Positions 21,254 to 32,853 of a stretch of 64,000 nucleotides of DNA are shown piece by piece. The stretch's first letter is position 1, and the number at the start of each line of letters is the position of its first letter. Made by a program: the position numbers and the translations under genes. Source of the DNA: Sarcophilus harrisii (Eukaryota > Chordata > Mammalia > Dasyuromorphia > Dasyuridae); NCBI RefSeq assembly GCF_902635505.1, contig NC_045431.1:14725001-14789000 (forward strand), in the 5' to 3' direction. Under the pieces are notes generated by a model. That model searched no databases and was not told the DNA's origin. It saw only the letters and a list, made by a program, of their open reading frames with translations.

Positions 21254-21702
21254 TCATGTCTTCACAATGCCTGAGTAGCTCCCTTCCGGGATACCTTTCT
21301 CCTCTTCCAGGTCACAGCCTTCGGTGACTCGCTCCTTCCCCAAACCCAAGGACTCACCGGAACCAAAGGGATCGGGGCTGGACAAAGGAGACTCCACCTT
21401 GGCCATCCCCCTGCTCTGGGCCGGGTCTGTCCCTTTCCTCAGCTCCTCTTGGGAACTCCCTTTTCTGGTCCCTTCCAGTTCTTCAGCTGCCTGTTCCTCT
21501 GTCAGTTTAATTATTTCACTTCCAAGCCTGTTTATTTCTTCTTCCTCAGAAGGTAACTGGGGTAATGAGGGATGAAAGTGCTTGCGTTGGTTCCCGAAGT
21601 TGGGCTTGGCTGGGGAATTGTCAGAGAGCTGGGCTGCAGCCTCCTCGGGAGCTGTCAATGCCACAGGAACAGAAGAACTTTCATCTCTTTGCTTCTGCTC
21701 CC
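21254..21702 (-). CDS. CCDC149: CCDC149 terminal coding exon
   Basis: The acceptor CTGTTTTCAG precedes 21702; the exon starts with two bases of a split Gly codon and encodes 148 residues to TGA at 21254-21256. It is acidic, Ser/Pro/Glu-rich and probably disordered. Two blocks are strongly conserved with human: HPSLPQLPSEEE and LGSEIIKLTEEQAAEELE, plus the C-terminus GIPEG...VKT. The open frame reads back into the intron to a Met at 21739, but splice phase shows the exon begins at 21702. Confidence 0.96.
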
Positions 21703-21829
21703 CTGAAAACAGAAGTAGGACAGCATCAAACTGCTGCAAGAAAATAAATTTTTATTTCCCCACACACATGCCTTTAGATTTGTGTCTACTGTGTGATTTG
21801 AAAAAAAAAATCTCGTCTCTCCTGTCATA

Positions 21830-22550
21830 GGACCTTTGAAAAGGGAAAACTGGGATGGGAGGACATGGAAGGTAGGAGGCAGAAGCTAAAGGGAAGACTG
21901 ACATTCAATGGGAGAAAATGCTTCAGGGATTAGAGATCTGCAGTTATTAATAAAGGAAAGGAAACATTTGGGCTTCTGCCCATAATGCAATTCAGGATTT
22001 TAAGTTAGTTCCAGGTTTCCCACTCATCCCCATTAAATTTCTAAATTCAGGACAGAGTTTTTGCCTCAACCTAATGTGTAGGGCTAATTTCATCCCGATA
22101 GCCACCATCAAGAGCAATGGAGTCGTGGAAAGGATCCCGGAGGCAACAATGGTCAAGGAGACTTGGGATCTCCTTCAAGCTTTGGCCTCCAACCAGCAGT
22201 AGGAGAGATGATAGGCGAGTTCTTGCCTTTTCTGGTTTTTGGCCTGAAAATGGGGAGCTCATCTCCATCTCAGAGATCATAGAATCCTGGCAACTCTTGG
22301 CAGTTTTTCTTACTGCTCTGGCTTCCAGTTTTTTGGTCTGTAAAAGGAGGCAGACATATAAAAGTCCCGTCTAGCTTATATTTGGTCATCCTGCAGAGCT
22401 GGAAGGAGATCAACTAATCCCACACCCAAAGGGATGTGCCCCACAGTTACTTATATATTAAACAGATGAGCCAAGATTTGAATCCACATCTTGGTTATTT
22501 GGGCTATAAGTGTACATTATACAGTGTAGGGTGAAGGCAAGAGGAATGGA
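21830..22550. other. CCDC149 last intron, near the terminal exon
   Basis: No gene or clear repeat; a degraded SINE core is possible at 22390-22500 (CACCCAAAGGGATG...CCAAGATTTGAATCC). Confidence 0.3.
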
Positions 22551-22554
22551 GGAT

Positions 22555-22885
22555 CTGGAGTCAGAAAACCTGGCTTGTGGCGTCCAGTTTGATAGGTATA
22601 AAGTAACCTAGAGGGCAGAGAGGTACTGGTCCCGGAAACAGAAGACCTGACTTTGAATCCCACCCCAGGTATATTATCTGTGTGACTTTCATCACATCAC
22701 TTAACCAATCAGCCTCAGTAATAAATTTAAGCACTGGCATCCATCAATGGCTTCCTTCTGGTTTTAGCTCCATGGTCCTATGACTTTCTGAGGGATGGTG
22801 GTTAGCATCCCTGGGTCTCAGTTTCCCTTTCTGTAAAATGAGGTTAGATGGTCTTTCATATATTACCTCTAAATGTATTACCCTT
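22555..22885 (+). mobile_element. MIR-class SINE interrupted by a tRNA-SINE
   Basis: A MIR-like head (GGAGTCAGAAAACCTGGCTT) is followed by a separate SINE head and body (CTAGAGGGCAGAGAGGTAC ... CACATCACTTAACCAATC), then a MIR-like second half (GGTCTCAGTTTCCCTTTCTG, GGTTAGATGGTC). The order suggests nesting. Confidence 0.5.
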
Positions 22886-23234
22886 ATGATTTTAAATTCA
22901 GAATTTGTCCCATGACATTAAGCTATCTTCTTTCCTAGCTCTAAATTTCCATGAATTCCCAGCCATTGGGACAGGCTCTCTTCTCTTAAAGCTCTCATGT
23001 CACCATATTTGATCACTCCTATATCTAATCATTTTCTATACAGCACACATCTATACACACATCTAATAGTCTTTCTTACTTAACCCAGAAGCCTCCTCCT
23101 CCCACTCCCACCCCTCACTGAAAAAAGGCTTCTCACTAGACAGAGATCATCTTAAGATTAGGTGCCATATTTTTTTAAATTTTAGTTTACCTTGATGTAA
23201 TAAATATTTCTTTATTAACTAGACTATAGCAAAA

Positions 23235-23820
23235 AGAAATCCCTAGAAACACAGCAGATATTCATCAATTGGAAAATGGCTGAATAAATTGCAGTATATG
23301 AATTTAATAGATAATTCCCAAGTAAGGCAATTTCTTCTATCCATGTAGGCTAAAAGGCAGGAAATGAATCCAAAGTGTTTGGAATGTGTTAGAAGCAGGA
23401 CCACAACCCAGCTTTTCCTGACTTTGAGGCAGGTTCTGTAGTCACTATGCCATGGCTGATAATGAACATGATAAAATCAGAGAAACATCAAAAGAATTGT
23501 ATGAAGAGCAAAGAAAGCAAAATAAGGAGAATGACGTGTAGCAATATAAATGAAACTAAAACTAAAAACATGGAAATTATGATTAAACATGATGGCCACT
23601 CTTGGTTTAAGAAGGTTAATAATGAAACAACTATCCTTTCTTCCTGCATGTGAACTAGTGGTAGATTACAGGAGAGAAATATTCCCAAGCACTCGGGTAT
23701 CACTGCTGTACCAGTTGATTTCACTTATTTCTTTTCCTTTGTTATAACAAGGAGTTACTGGAATGGGACTGAGTTGCAAGACAAATAAAAACCCAGAAAA
23801 CATTAATAAAGCATTAAAAA
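23235..23820 (+). mobile_element. Old L1 3' fragment with nested SINE
   Basis: TTCATCAATTGGAAAATGGC and TGAATAAATTGCAGTATATG match the L1 ORF2 end, as at 9541-9585. Downstream AAGAGCAAAGAAAGCAAAATA and ATAACAAGGAGTTACTGGAATG look like an old L1 3' UTR. A reversed SINE piece (about 23325-23455) splits it. Confidence 0.6.
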
Positions 23821-23989
23821 TGGCATTACACTGAAATCATTTTTCTTAGTTGAGCCTAGCATTGAACAGGAGACCCCCAGTTTTCTTCAGAGTTGATTGT
23901 TGCTTTTAATCCTAGGGCCAAGCAGGGATAAATCATTAGAATGAACTCAGGAGGCCTTGTGGGTGCCTTAGGACTGACTTTTTAGTGTT

Positions 23990-24195
23990 GAGCTAAAACG
24001 GTGTCCTCCTATGGTGGGAATCTCCATCGATCAAGAATCTGAGTTCTAATCCTACATTTCTGCCTAAAAATCTATGTGACTTTGGACAAATCTCTTCCCT
24101 GCTCTCCAAGACTCCTCTATTATCTTTATCTATAAAATGAGAGGAAGAGATTTAAAGCTATTATCCCTTCTACGTCTAAATCTATGACTGAATGG
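23990..24195 (+). mobile_element. MIR SINE fragment
   Basis: TCTGAGTTCTAATCCTACAT, TATGTGACTTTGGACAAATC, TATCTATAAAATGAGAGG follow MIR order. Confidence 0.6.
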
Positions 24196-24224
24196 CTAAC
24201 TAACTTCTAAGGTTAATTCCCAAT

Positions 24225-24475
24225 AGTGATCAGTGTGCAGGACTTGGATTCAGAAAGACTTGCATTCAAAAACTAGCTTTGTGATCATAGAAAAGTCATT
24301 TAACTTTGCTGAGCCTCAGTTTTCTTGTCTGTAAAACAGGAAGGATTGGAGTATAATCATAGCGTTATTGTGAGAGTTTCTTGTAAGGATAGAATATTTC
24401 ATTCTTTGTACTTTTATCCTCCTATCTGGCATACAGTAGACACTTAATAAATGCTTATAGAATGACAATGAATGA
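24225..24475 (+). mobile_element. MIR SINE, near full length
   Basis: GACTTGGATTCAGAAAGACT, GCTGAGCCTCAGTTTTCTTG, TCTGTAAAACAGGAAGG and CATACAGTAGACACTTAATAA span almost the whole consensus. Confidence 0.75.
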
Positions 24476-24479
24476 AAAC

Positions 24480-26095
24480 TTCTTGAAAAGCCTTTAAAAA
24501 TACTGCATTAATATTACCTTCTATTAGTATATGACTCTAGAATTCTAAATGGTTTTCTACATTAACAATCTCTACACACTATAATATTAGTGTCATTATT
24601 GCAGATGGAGAAATATTATAGCTCACATTGATTCCAACCCACCACAAAAGAAAATAAGAACAAATGTAAAATACTGATAAAATAAGGTTAGCTTTTATCC
24701 TCTAATAAGGGATTTTGTTTTTATATCTGCTAAAAAAAGATTCAAGATAGCGAGTTACAGTGAAAGGGGCTCTGGGATTGAAGTCCAAAAACCTGGGATT
24801 GGATTAAAGAATGAGATTTACTCTCTGTGCAATGGATGCTGGGAAAGTCACTTAATTTCCTGAGTAATGAGTTTGCTACTCCACAAATGAACATGGACTA
24901 GCTGTTGCCAAAGGTACCTTTTGACTGTTTGAGTCTATTTTGCATTCTAAAGAGGAATTGTCCTAAAGCACTTGGCCTGAAGCTTGCTTTTCCTCCATCA
25001 CATTCACCTTTGGATCAAGTTTGTATCTGCATCATCACCAACCTCCCTACCGGACTATCCCAGGAAAGCAAAAACCAGGTCACTTTTTCATTTTATATCC
25101 CCAGGGACAACTGTGCATCACGCAGGTACTTTGCAGGTATTTGTTGTACCAAGTTAAAAGGGCAGGTTTCAACCCGTTTAAATTCACTGGTTAAAGTAAA
25201 TTTAAACTTACTTAAGGATAGAAGGCTTTTTGTGCACAGATGAAGAATTGAGGCCATCGATCTTGCTCCTACTGTAAAGATTATTCCTAATGCTCTTCCT
25301 CTTTTGTAATTCAGGGTTTCATACTGACTTAGGTCATCTGTCCAGGGAAAATCCCAAGTTGCTTCCATGGAATTTCTGACAGTGACGCTGCTGGATAAAG
25401 GGCTGAGCTCTAAGTTCTACAGAAATCCATCTGTAGCATGGGAGCGATGGGATCACCTGCCAAAATGGCCTGAATCTAAGTTCACCCTTGAAATAAGATT
25501 TCCTTGAAAGGAAGAAATATGTGCATGTGAATATATGCACATGTGTGTCTACACTGGTTATAAACCACCTTATGATTTTATATGTGTCAGATAGGAGGGA
25601 AAATGGGGATCTCTGCTTAGTTATTGGCCTTGTTTTTCCACACCGAAAGGGAAAATCTCTCAGTGATACTACAGAAAACCAAAGAAAATAGTGAGTTTGG
25701 GGAAAATCAAGAGAGTTCAGAAATCACTTGGGCAGCCTCATTTGCAGAGAGTAAATTATGGTACTTTCTGAGGTTAAACTTTTCACTAACGTGAGGTGAA
25801 TAAACTCCTCCTGGAAATTACTCTTCTGAAATTACTTCTTCCAAGACACTTAATAGTATATCCCAGTGCCCTGGAAAAATTAATTAACCTTACAAGTTAA
25901 AGCCTAACCCCTAAACCGTTTACAATGTGTTTTTACTGTGTGTCAGATTAATCTTCTCTTCTTAATTTACATCTGAGTGAGGGTGGTCTAAATTACACTT
26001 AGACCCTTTGGTCCCTGCTGTACCACTGGTGCCATCTTTCCAGACCTGCTTTCCTCTCTACTGAGTAGGATGAATCTCCTTAAAATGGCAAGCCA
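24480..26095. other. CCDC149 intron, weak repeat traces
   Basis: Degraded MIR-like sequence at 24740-24880 and an L2-like stretch at 24985-25150 (TTTATATCCCCAGGGACAAC). No exon is supported. Confidence 0.35.
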
Positions 26096-27280
26096 TTGAG
26101 ATCGCCATGTGGAGCAATTTTTCTTTCGGGGAAGTGCCGCAGTCCTAAAAGGAGGTCAAAAGAAAGTCACTCTTGGGGAACGAACAGCAGCCCAACCCCA
26201 TTTCGGAGCCCCAGTGAAGATTTAACCTATTGTGAGAAAAAGCTAACCTTCCACGTTCCCCACTCATGGCCCAAGTGGAAGGCTTCTAAAGCCTCGTGAC
26301 CCCAGCGATATCTTCAGAACGAGGGGTCGGTCCTGGGCAGAAATGACATCTAAACAGTGGGGAGGTTTGCATAAGGATGGTTTGAGACCCTTTCTTTTGC
26401 CGTTGTGGAAATCATCAAAATGTATTTTCCAATCCTTATCTGGGGTAGGACAAAAGGAAAGGCCCTGGAAATTTTACAGTGACTGAGATACAGCAAAGCA
26501 GCTCGGCTTATTTGCAGAAAGCAGTAAAACCGTCCAATGATTCGGTAACTTGGGAAGCTCAGTTCTTCTTAAGCTTCTGTATTTTTCTTTTTTGTTGAAA
26601 AAGAAAAAGCACAAATTGTTGCTGTTCCCATGAAAGAGAATTTCCAAGCTGGCCAACAATGGAAAAACACATTATCATTAATAATAGTAATCATTCGGTG
26701 GATTATTAGCAATAATGCAGGGAATTGCTACCATTGATAATTATTAATAATAATATACATAATGGTAATACAACTAATGATGATGTAATCAATTGCTATA
26801 AAGAAACCCGGCCATTGAAAAGGAAAAAATAAAACTCACGCTCCGACAAACCCAGAGGCAGAAGCACTCGGCATCCTGGGATGTGGATTGCCTATTCTTT
26901 CCAGGGACCAGAAAGGGATGGTTATCCTCTTTTGTTTACTGGTCTTTGTTGGACTTGGTCCCACAAAATGGGTGCGATTTGCTTTTGGTCTCATTTAATC
27001 ACACACACAAGTGGCGCTGAAGCTGACAGAACAGTGTGCTTGTTACCATGACCGGCCACAATGGATGGGTTCTGGGACAATGAGGGCTAATGATGGAGCT
27101 TTAGAAGCTCTCATTTGGAATCAGATGATTACTTAAGCCTCCCTTGTGAAAATAACGCCAGACACTCGGCTTTTCCATTTCAGCTTCCGAGGCTCCATCT
27201 CAGAGCCTCTGCCTGGGGAAGAGGACAAAAAGAGAGGGGGCAGCTCCTGACACGGATGACGGCTGCTGCTTTACAAAGAC
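26096..27280. other. Repeat-poor intron stretch, candidate conserved element
   Basis: About 1.2 kb without a recognised repeat. The core at 26660-26830 is dense in ATTA/TAAT and ATTGATAAT motifs typical of developmental enhancers. Conservation was not tested. Confidence 0.3.
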
Positions 27281-27284
27281 ATCC

Positions 27285-27520
27285 ATCCATCAATCAATAA
27301 GCACTTATTAAGCACCTACTAAGTCTCCGTCTAGCTTTGGGGACAAGACAAAAGAATGGCTCGAGACAATCAAAGGAAATAATCCCTGCTCTGAAGGAGC
27401 TCTGGGTGTATTGGGGAGATGATATATTCACTGAAAATATTTACAGGATAAATATACATGTAAAATATGAAAATTAGAAGGTTATCGGGGAGGAAGAGCA
27501 TGAGGAATTGATGTTTGATT
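27285..27520 (-). mobile_element. L2 3' end, reversed
   Basis: AATAAGCACTTATTAAGCACC, CTCTGAAGGAGCTCTGGGTG and AAATATTTACAGGATAAATA match the reversed L2 terminus. Confidence 0.75.
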
Positions 27521-27849
27521 TGAAAAAAATGGGGAAATCTGTGATGCTAATGTGAGGGGGGAGTGTATTCTAGGGATAGGGGCAGCCCCTCCAGAAGGTT
27601 GGAGATGAGATGTGGGGGGCTGGGTGAGGAACTCAGAAATCCAGTCCAGTTTCTGCTTTTCCAGATGCCTGGATATTCTTCTCTTAGGACTGCACAGTCA
27701 GTCCGGCTGATCTTCAGATCATAGGACACATGGGGAACTGGGAATGAGGGGCGAGGAACAATGGGAGCCCAGATGAAGCCCAACTCTGAAATCCCGTGGT
27801 CTGTAATTAGGTAACATTTCTTCGAGATCCTCCGCCACAATGGGTTCAT

Positions 27850-27955
27850 AGATATTAGGTTAAAAGAGACCTTAAAGGTCATCTAATCGGACCCCCTCAT
27901 TTTCCAGATAAGAAAGCCAAGGACCATAGCTGTTAAATGACTCACCCAATATCTT
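27850..27955 (-). mobile_element. MIR-class fragment, reversed
   Basis: AGAGACCTTAAAGGTCATC, CCCCCTCATTTTCCAGATAAG and TGTTAAATGACTCACCCAA follow the reversed SINE pattern. Confidence 0.6.
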
Positions 27956-27991
27956 GCTTTCCATGTTCTTCTTCCTGAAGTGCAGGATACA

Positions 27992-28029
<38 letters not shown>
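27992..28029. repeat. (CA)n microsatellite
   Basis: About 17-18 perfect CA units. Confidence 0.97.
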
Positions 28030-28033
<4 letters not shown>

Positions 28034-28221
28034 CTTACAAAGTCACATTGAATACTGTGTGCAAGGGGATGGACTAACTCATTCCTGTTATGACCTAGTA
28101 AATCAAACTTTTATGTTGCAATCTTGTGCCTCACAAACTCAATGCTTGGAACAACTTCCCAGGTCTAAAATTAGGAGGCTAAGTGAGAATCCAGAGCCCT
28201 TTCCCATCTCTTCAAGATAAT

Positions 28222-28340
28222 AATTCAATTCAATAAGTATTTATTGAGGGCCCACTCTGTATTCACTAGGTCTACTGTGGTGGGCATTTTGGAAGACAGA
28301 AGAGACTAAGATCCAGTCCGTATACTTGAAGATCTTCTAG
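28222..28340 (-). mobile_element. L2 3' end, reversed
   Basis: TTCAATAAGTATTTATTGAGG...GGTGGGCATTTTGGAAGACAG matches the reversed L2 end. The element may resume near 28700 after later insertions (AGGAGGTAATATTTGGACTA). Confidence 0.6.
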
Positions 28341-28400
28341 TTCATTCATTCATTCACTCGTCCATCCATCCATTCATCCATCCATCCAATATCTATTCAT
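28341..28400. repeat. (ATTC)n/(ATCC)n microsatellite
   Basis: CATT and CATC tetramer variants over about 60 bases, arising at the edge of the L2 fragment. Confidence 0.9.
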
Positions 28401-28431
28401 CCAATATTTATTGCACATAAAGTATTATGTG

Positions 28432-28650
28432 ATGGCAGTATGATGTAGCTAGAAGCAGGACAACTAGGATTAATTCTTGGCTCCCACGCTAGTTGTGAGA
28501 CTACAGAAAAATCACTGAAACTCAGTTTCCTCAGTCATAAAATGGGGATGATAAATTTTTGTTCTTTCAATTTTACCCAGTTGTGAGAAATGCTCTTTGT
28601 AAACTTTAAAGCACTGTTGTGTTATCGTTGTTATTATTATTGTTGCCACC
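28432..28650 (+). mobile_element. MIR SINE, near full length
   Basis: GTAGCTAGAAGCAGGACAAC, CTCAGTTTCCTCAGTCATAA, AATGGGGATGATAAA and a TTATTATTATTG end follow MIR order. Confidence 0.75.
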
Positions 28651-28659
28651 ATAAATAAA

Positions 28660-29511
<852 letters not shown>

Positions 29512-29674
29512 TTATGCACTTAAAACTACACGATCAACTGGCTATTTGGACTGTATAGTTTACTTTTTTTTTTACTTAGGACTTGAAGATGAAAACATGG
29601 TATAGTTAACTGACCATGAAGTACAAGACAAAACTGCCAGTCATAAACATCTACTTTGTCATGGGGTTCTATAA

Positions 29675-29905
29675 AAAAGGCAGTGTGGTGTCATGGAAAG
29701 AGCAGTGGGTATTAATTACGGCAGAAGAATACCAAGACTAAATCTTGGCTCTATCACTGACTAGATGAGATAATCTGGGAAAGTCATTTAATCCCTTTGA
29801 AATTCTCTGCAAAATGAACATGATCATACTTGCCCTACCTCCATCTCAGGCTTCCAGGGAGGATTAATGAGATAGAAATGAAAGCTTGTAAAAAAATAAA
29901 TAAAT
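29675..29905 (+). mobile_element. MIR-class SINE with A-rich tail
   Basis: GTGGTGTCATGGAAAGAGCA, TCTTGGCTCTATCACTGACT, GGGAAAGTCATTTAATCCC and an (AAAT)n tail at 29888-29909. Confidence 0.75.
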
Positions 29906-29909
29906 AAAT

Positions 29910-30125
29910 GGAAAGAATACTAGAGTCAGTGGACCTAGGCTGAGCTCAGGTTTTGCCATTTATTAACCAGGAGCAGGTCACCTGATTTCTTTCTGTCTCA
30001 ATTTCCTTATACATTAAATGCATGATAATAATAACAACAAAAATAACTGCTATTTACATAGTGCTTTAAGATTTGCAAAGTGTATTACAATAGAGTGTCC
30101 CATTTGAACCTCAGAACAATGAACA
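29910..30125. mobile_element. Two abutting MIR fragments, opposite strands
   Basis: Forward MIR at 29910-30035 (GAGTCAGTGGACCTAGGCTG, TTTCTGTCTCAATTTCC) is followed by a reversed piece (CTGCTATTTACATAGTGCTTTAAGA). Confidence 0.55.
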
Positions 30126-30379
30126 TCCTTATAAAACCTCATGGAAACTGTGAACCCTATTGATCTACCACTCATTATTTTTATGGTTGACAATCTTCCG
30201 CTTCTTATTTCTTTATCCCCTCCTGTATTAATCACCTTCAGTCCTTGTGAATCAAAGTATTTTTTTTATCTCCATCGCCCATTCTTTCCCTCTACCCTAC
30301 CTCATCTTTCTTCGACCGTGCCCTCTGGAATGCTTTCCTTAATGAATAAACTTACATTGATCTTGGATCTCTTTCCCTC

Positions 30380-30640
30380 ACAGTTCTAGCAGCTTTCCCC
30401 GGGAGCTGGGTGCATAAAAAGTCCCAGCTACATCACACAAGTCATAACAATCCTATGGGTTACGACCAGATGAATTTCAAGATGGAACTAAGAGGGATGG
30501 CTCTAAAGAACCTAAGTTCCCTTGAATGCTTGATGCACAGTCTTGCTGTGTTAGTGCAAAGTAAACTTCCTTCTTTGTTAAATCTCCAGTGACTGTTAAA
30601 TGTTTCATTCCAACACTGAATCTGAACTAAGAGGATGCTG
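30380..30640. other. Unassigned block inside the L2 region
   Basis: This 260-base stretch lacks the pyrimidine bias of the L2 around it and may be a separate old insertion. I cannot name a family. Confidence 0.3.
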
Positions 30641-31786
30641 GCGTTAGTCTGTCCTTTATGACACTCAGCCTCTTAAATTCCATGACCTGGTCCTTTATTC
30701 CATCTCTGCTGCACATAGGGATGGTCCCACTCTGGAACGTACCACTATTCACAGGTATTCCACTCCTTCAGTCAGGAACCAGGACATTCTTCTCTTACTG
30801 TTTACTATCTCCTCTTAAAATTCCATCTCTAACTCTTCATAAATCCTTCTCCTTGATCAAGATCTCCAATCCATCCATCCCCTTAGTACTTTTTCAGGCC
30901 ATTCCTCCTGCTCTGACTTTACCTCCTCCCCCCTTGCAATCTCAATACCATAGCTAGAAATTTCAACTTTACACTCTCTTCTGCCCTTGAATCCCTCACA
31001 CCCTTGTTCTAATGCTGCTCATCTCTTGCTAAATCCTAGCCCTGAATTACTCCCTTCACCTCTGTGGCTCCTTTTCGGGGTGCTGTGGGGGCTAGAGAGA
31101 GTCACACAATTGTTCTGAGTAGGCACATTATAAATCCATATATCCAACTTCAGCTGGGTCCTCAGTGTAGCAGAGCAGTCTTTTTAGTCCTCCCTAATTT
31201 ATTCCATATCTCAGAAGCTATTCTAAAACTTTTTTTTTCTTCACTAGGAGTCTCATACCTCTTCTTTCCCTTTCCCTCTCCTCAACTGAAGATCTCGCTT
31301 TTTCACTTAACAGAAAATTGAGGCCATTCAGCTTCAGGTACCTCTTCTCACATTCTCATTATCCCATAATCTTTTTACCATCATCCCTTTTCCCTAGTCT
31401 CTGAGGCCGTTCCTTTTACCAAAACCAACTCAATTTATGTCCTTGATCCTCTCTCCTTCCATATTCTCCAGCAGATTGCAACCTCAATCATCCTCCCACT
31501 CATCATCAACTGGTTCCTTCTCTACTACCTTCAAATATGCTAAAGTGTTCCCCAGTCTTAAAAATGCTTACATCCATACAAACATCTGTAATTTGTCTCC
31601 CTTCCCCTTTTTTGCAAAAATCCTAGAAAAAGGTGTTTATTCATTGTCTTCACTTAGTCTCTTCTCACTCATTCCTCAACCCTTTACTATCTATCTGGCT
31701 TCTGATCTCATTACTTAACAGAAATTGCTCTCTCCAAAACTGCCGATAGTTTCTTAATCACTTAATCCAAAGACCTTTTCTAAGGT

Positions 31787-31884
31787 AAATATCGGGATAA
31801 AGGTTGGAGGACTTCTTTTGATCACACTTCCAAGTCAAACAAGTCATGGTCATGATAAACCCAGGTTTTCCTTACACTTATAAC
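31787..31884. repeat. 98-bp duplicated unit, copy 1
   Basis: Starts AAATATCGGGATAAAGG and ends CCTTACACTTATAAC. It is colinear with 34754-34851 at the same length with six mismatches (about 94% identity). It interrupts L2 sequence, so it behaves like an insertion. Family unknown. Confidence 0.85.
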
Positions 31885-32167
31885 TCCTCACCCTAATTGT
31901 TGCATTTCATCTTGCTGACTCCCTTCTCTTTCTAAATATTCCCTCCCCACTAAGGTTTTTATTTATTGATTTTTTTACTCTTTTTTCTTTCTCCTGGTTT
32001 TTTTTTTCCTCCCTGATTTCCTCTCATCTCTTTCCCTGGTTCATCAAACAGATCGTTTCCTCTAACTGTGGGTATACTCCAAGGTTTTCTCCTCCTATTT
32101 CTCTACATATATTCTCTCTCTCAGCAACTTTTTTAGCTCCCAAGGATCTAATTATCATCCTTATGGA

Positions 32168-32305
32168 GAATGAATAAAGCATTTATTAAGTGTTTACTAT
32201 TTTCAAGGCACTGTACTAAGCCTTGGGGATACAAATGAAGAAGTAAGTCTCAAGGAACTCATATTTTAATGGGAAAGGCAATACATATGCAAGATATTAA
32301 CTGCA
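32168..32305 (-). mobile_element. L2 3' end inserted in the long L2
   Basis: AAGCATTTATTAAGTGTTTAC, GCCTTGGGGATACAAATGAAG and AGGAACTCATATTTTAATGGG match the reversed L2 terminus, opposite in orientation to its host. Confidence 0.75.
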
Positions 32306-32616
32306 AAATTATATGGCAAAGTCTCACGGTTTCAATGTAAAATGGCAAAGTGATACAAATGCCTCTTCTTTCAACTGATAAAATTATCTCCATTTCTGAT
32401 GTTGGACAACTGAGTCAGTGTCAAAAACTGGTGACAAGATTCTGGGTTTTCAGTACTTATGACCATAGCACCTGTAGGAGCAATTGCCCGGCTTTATTTC
32501 CACAGATCCACAAGAGTCCCACAAATTGATATATTTAGCCCCAGTCTTTGCCCCGAGCTTCAGCCTCAAATGAGCAACTGCATGGCATTTGGACACTGGC
32601 ACATGTCAAATTAGGG

Positions 32617-32853
32617 GTAATTAGCTGGTATAGTGGATGGAGCACCTGGCTTGGAGTCAGGAAGAATGGAGTAGCAATCCAGCTTCAGATACTTGCTAGC
32701 TGTATGATCCTGCGTCAGTCACAGAATTCCAATTAACCTCAGTTTTTCATCTATAAAATGGAGTCACACTGGTGAAGGAAATGGCTGACTACTCTAGCAT
32801 CTTTGCCAAGAAAACACCATGGGCAAATTCTATGGGGTCAGATCAAACAATTG
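32617..32853 (+). mobile_element. Mar1-type SINE inside the long L2
   Basis: AGCTGGTATAGTGGATGGAG, CTTGGAGTCAGGAAGAATGG, TGGTGAAGGAAATGGCTG and CCAAGAAAACACCATGGGC are in order. Confidence 0.88.

Noticed and set aside
21703-21739. Extending the CCDC149 last exon to an upstream in-frame Met
   Set aside because: The acceptor at 21704-21703 and the required split Gly codon place the exon start at 21702; the extra residues are intron.
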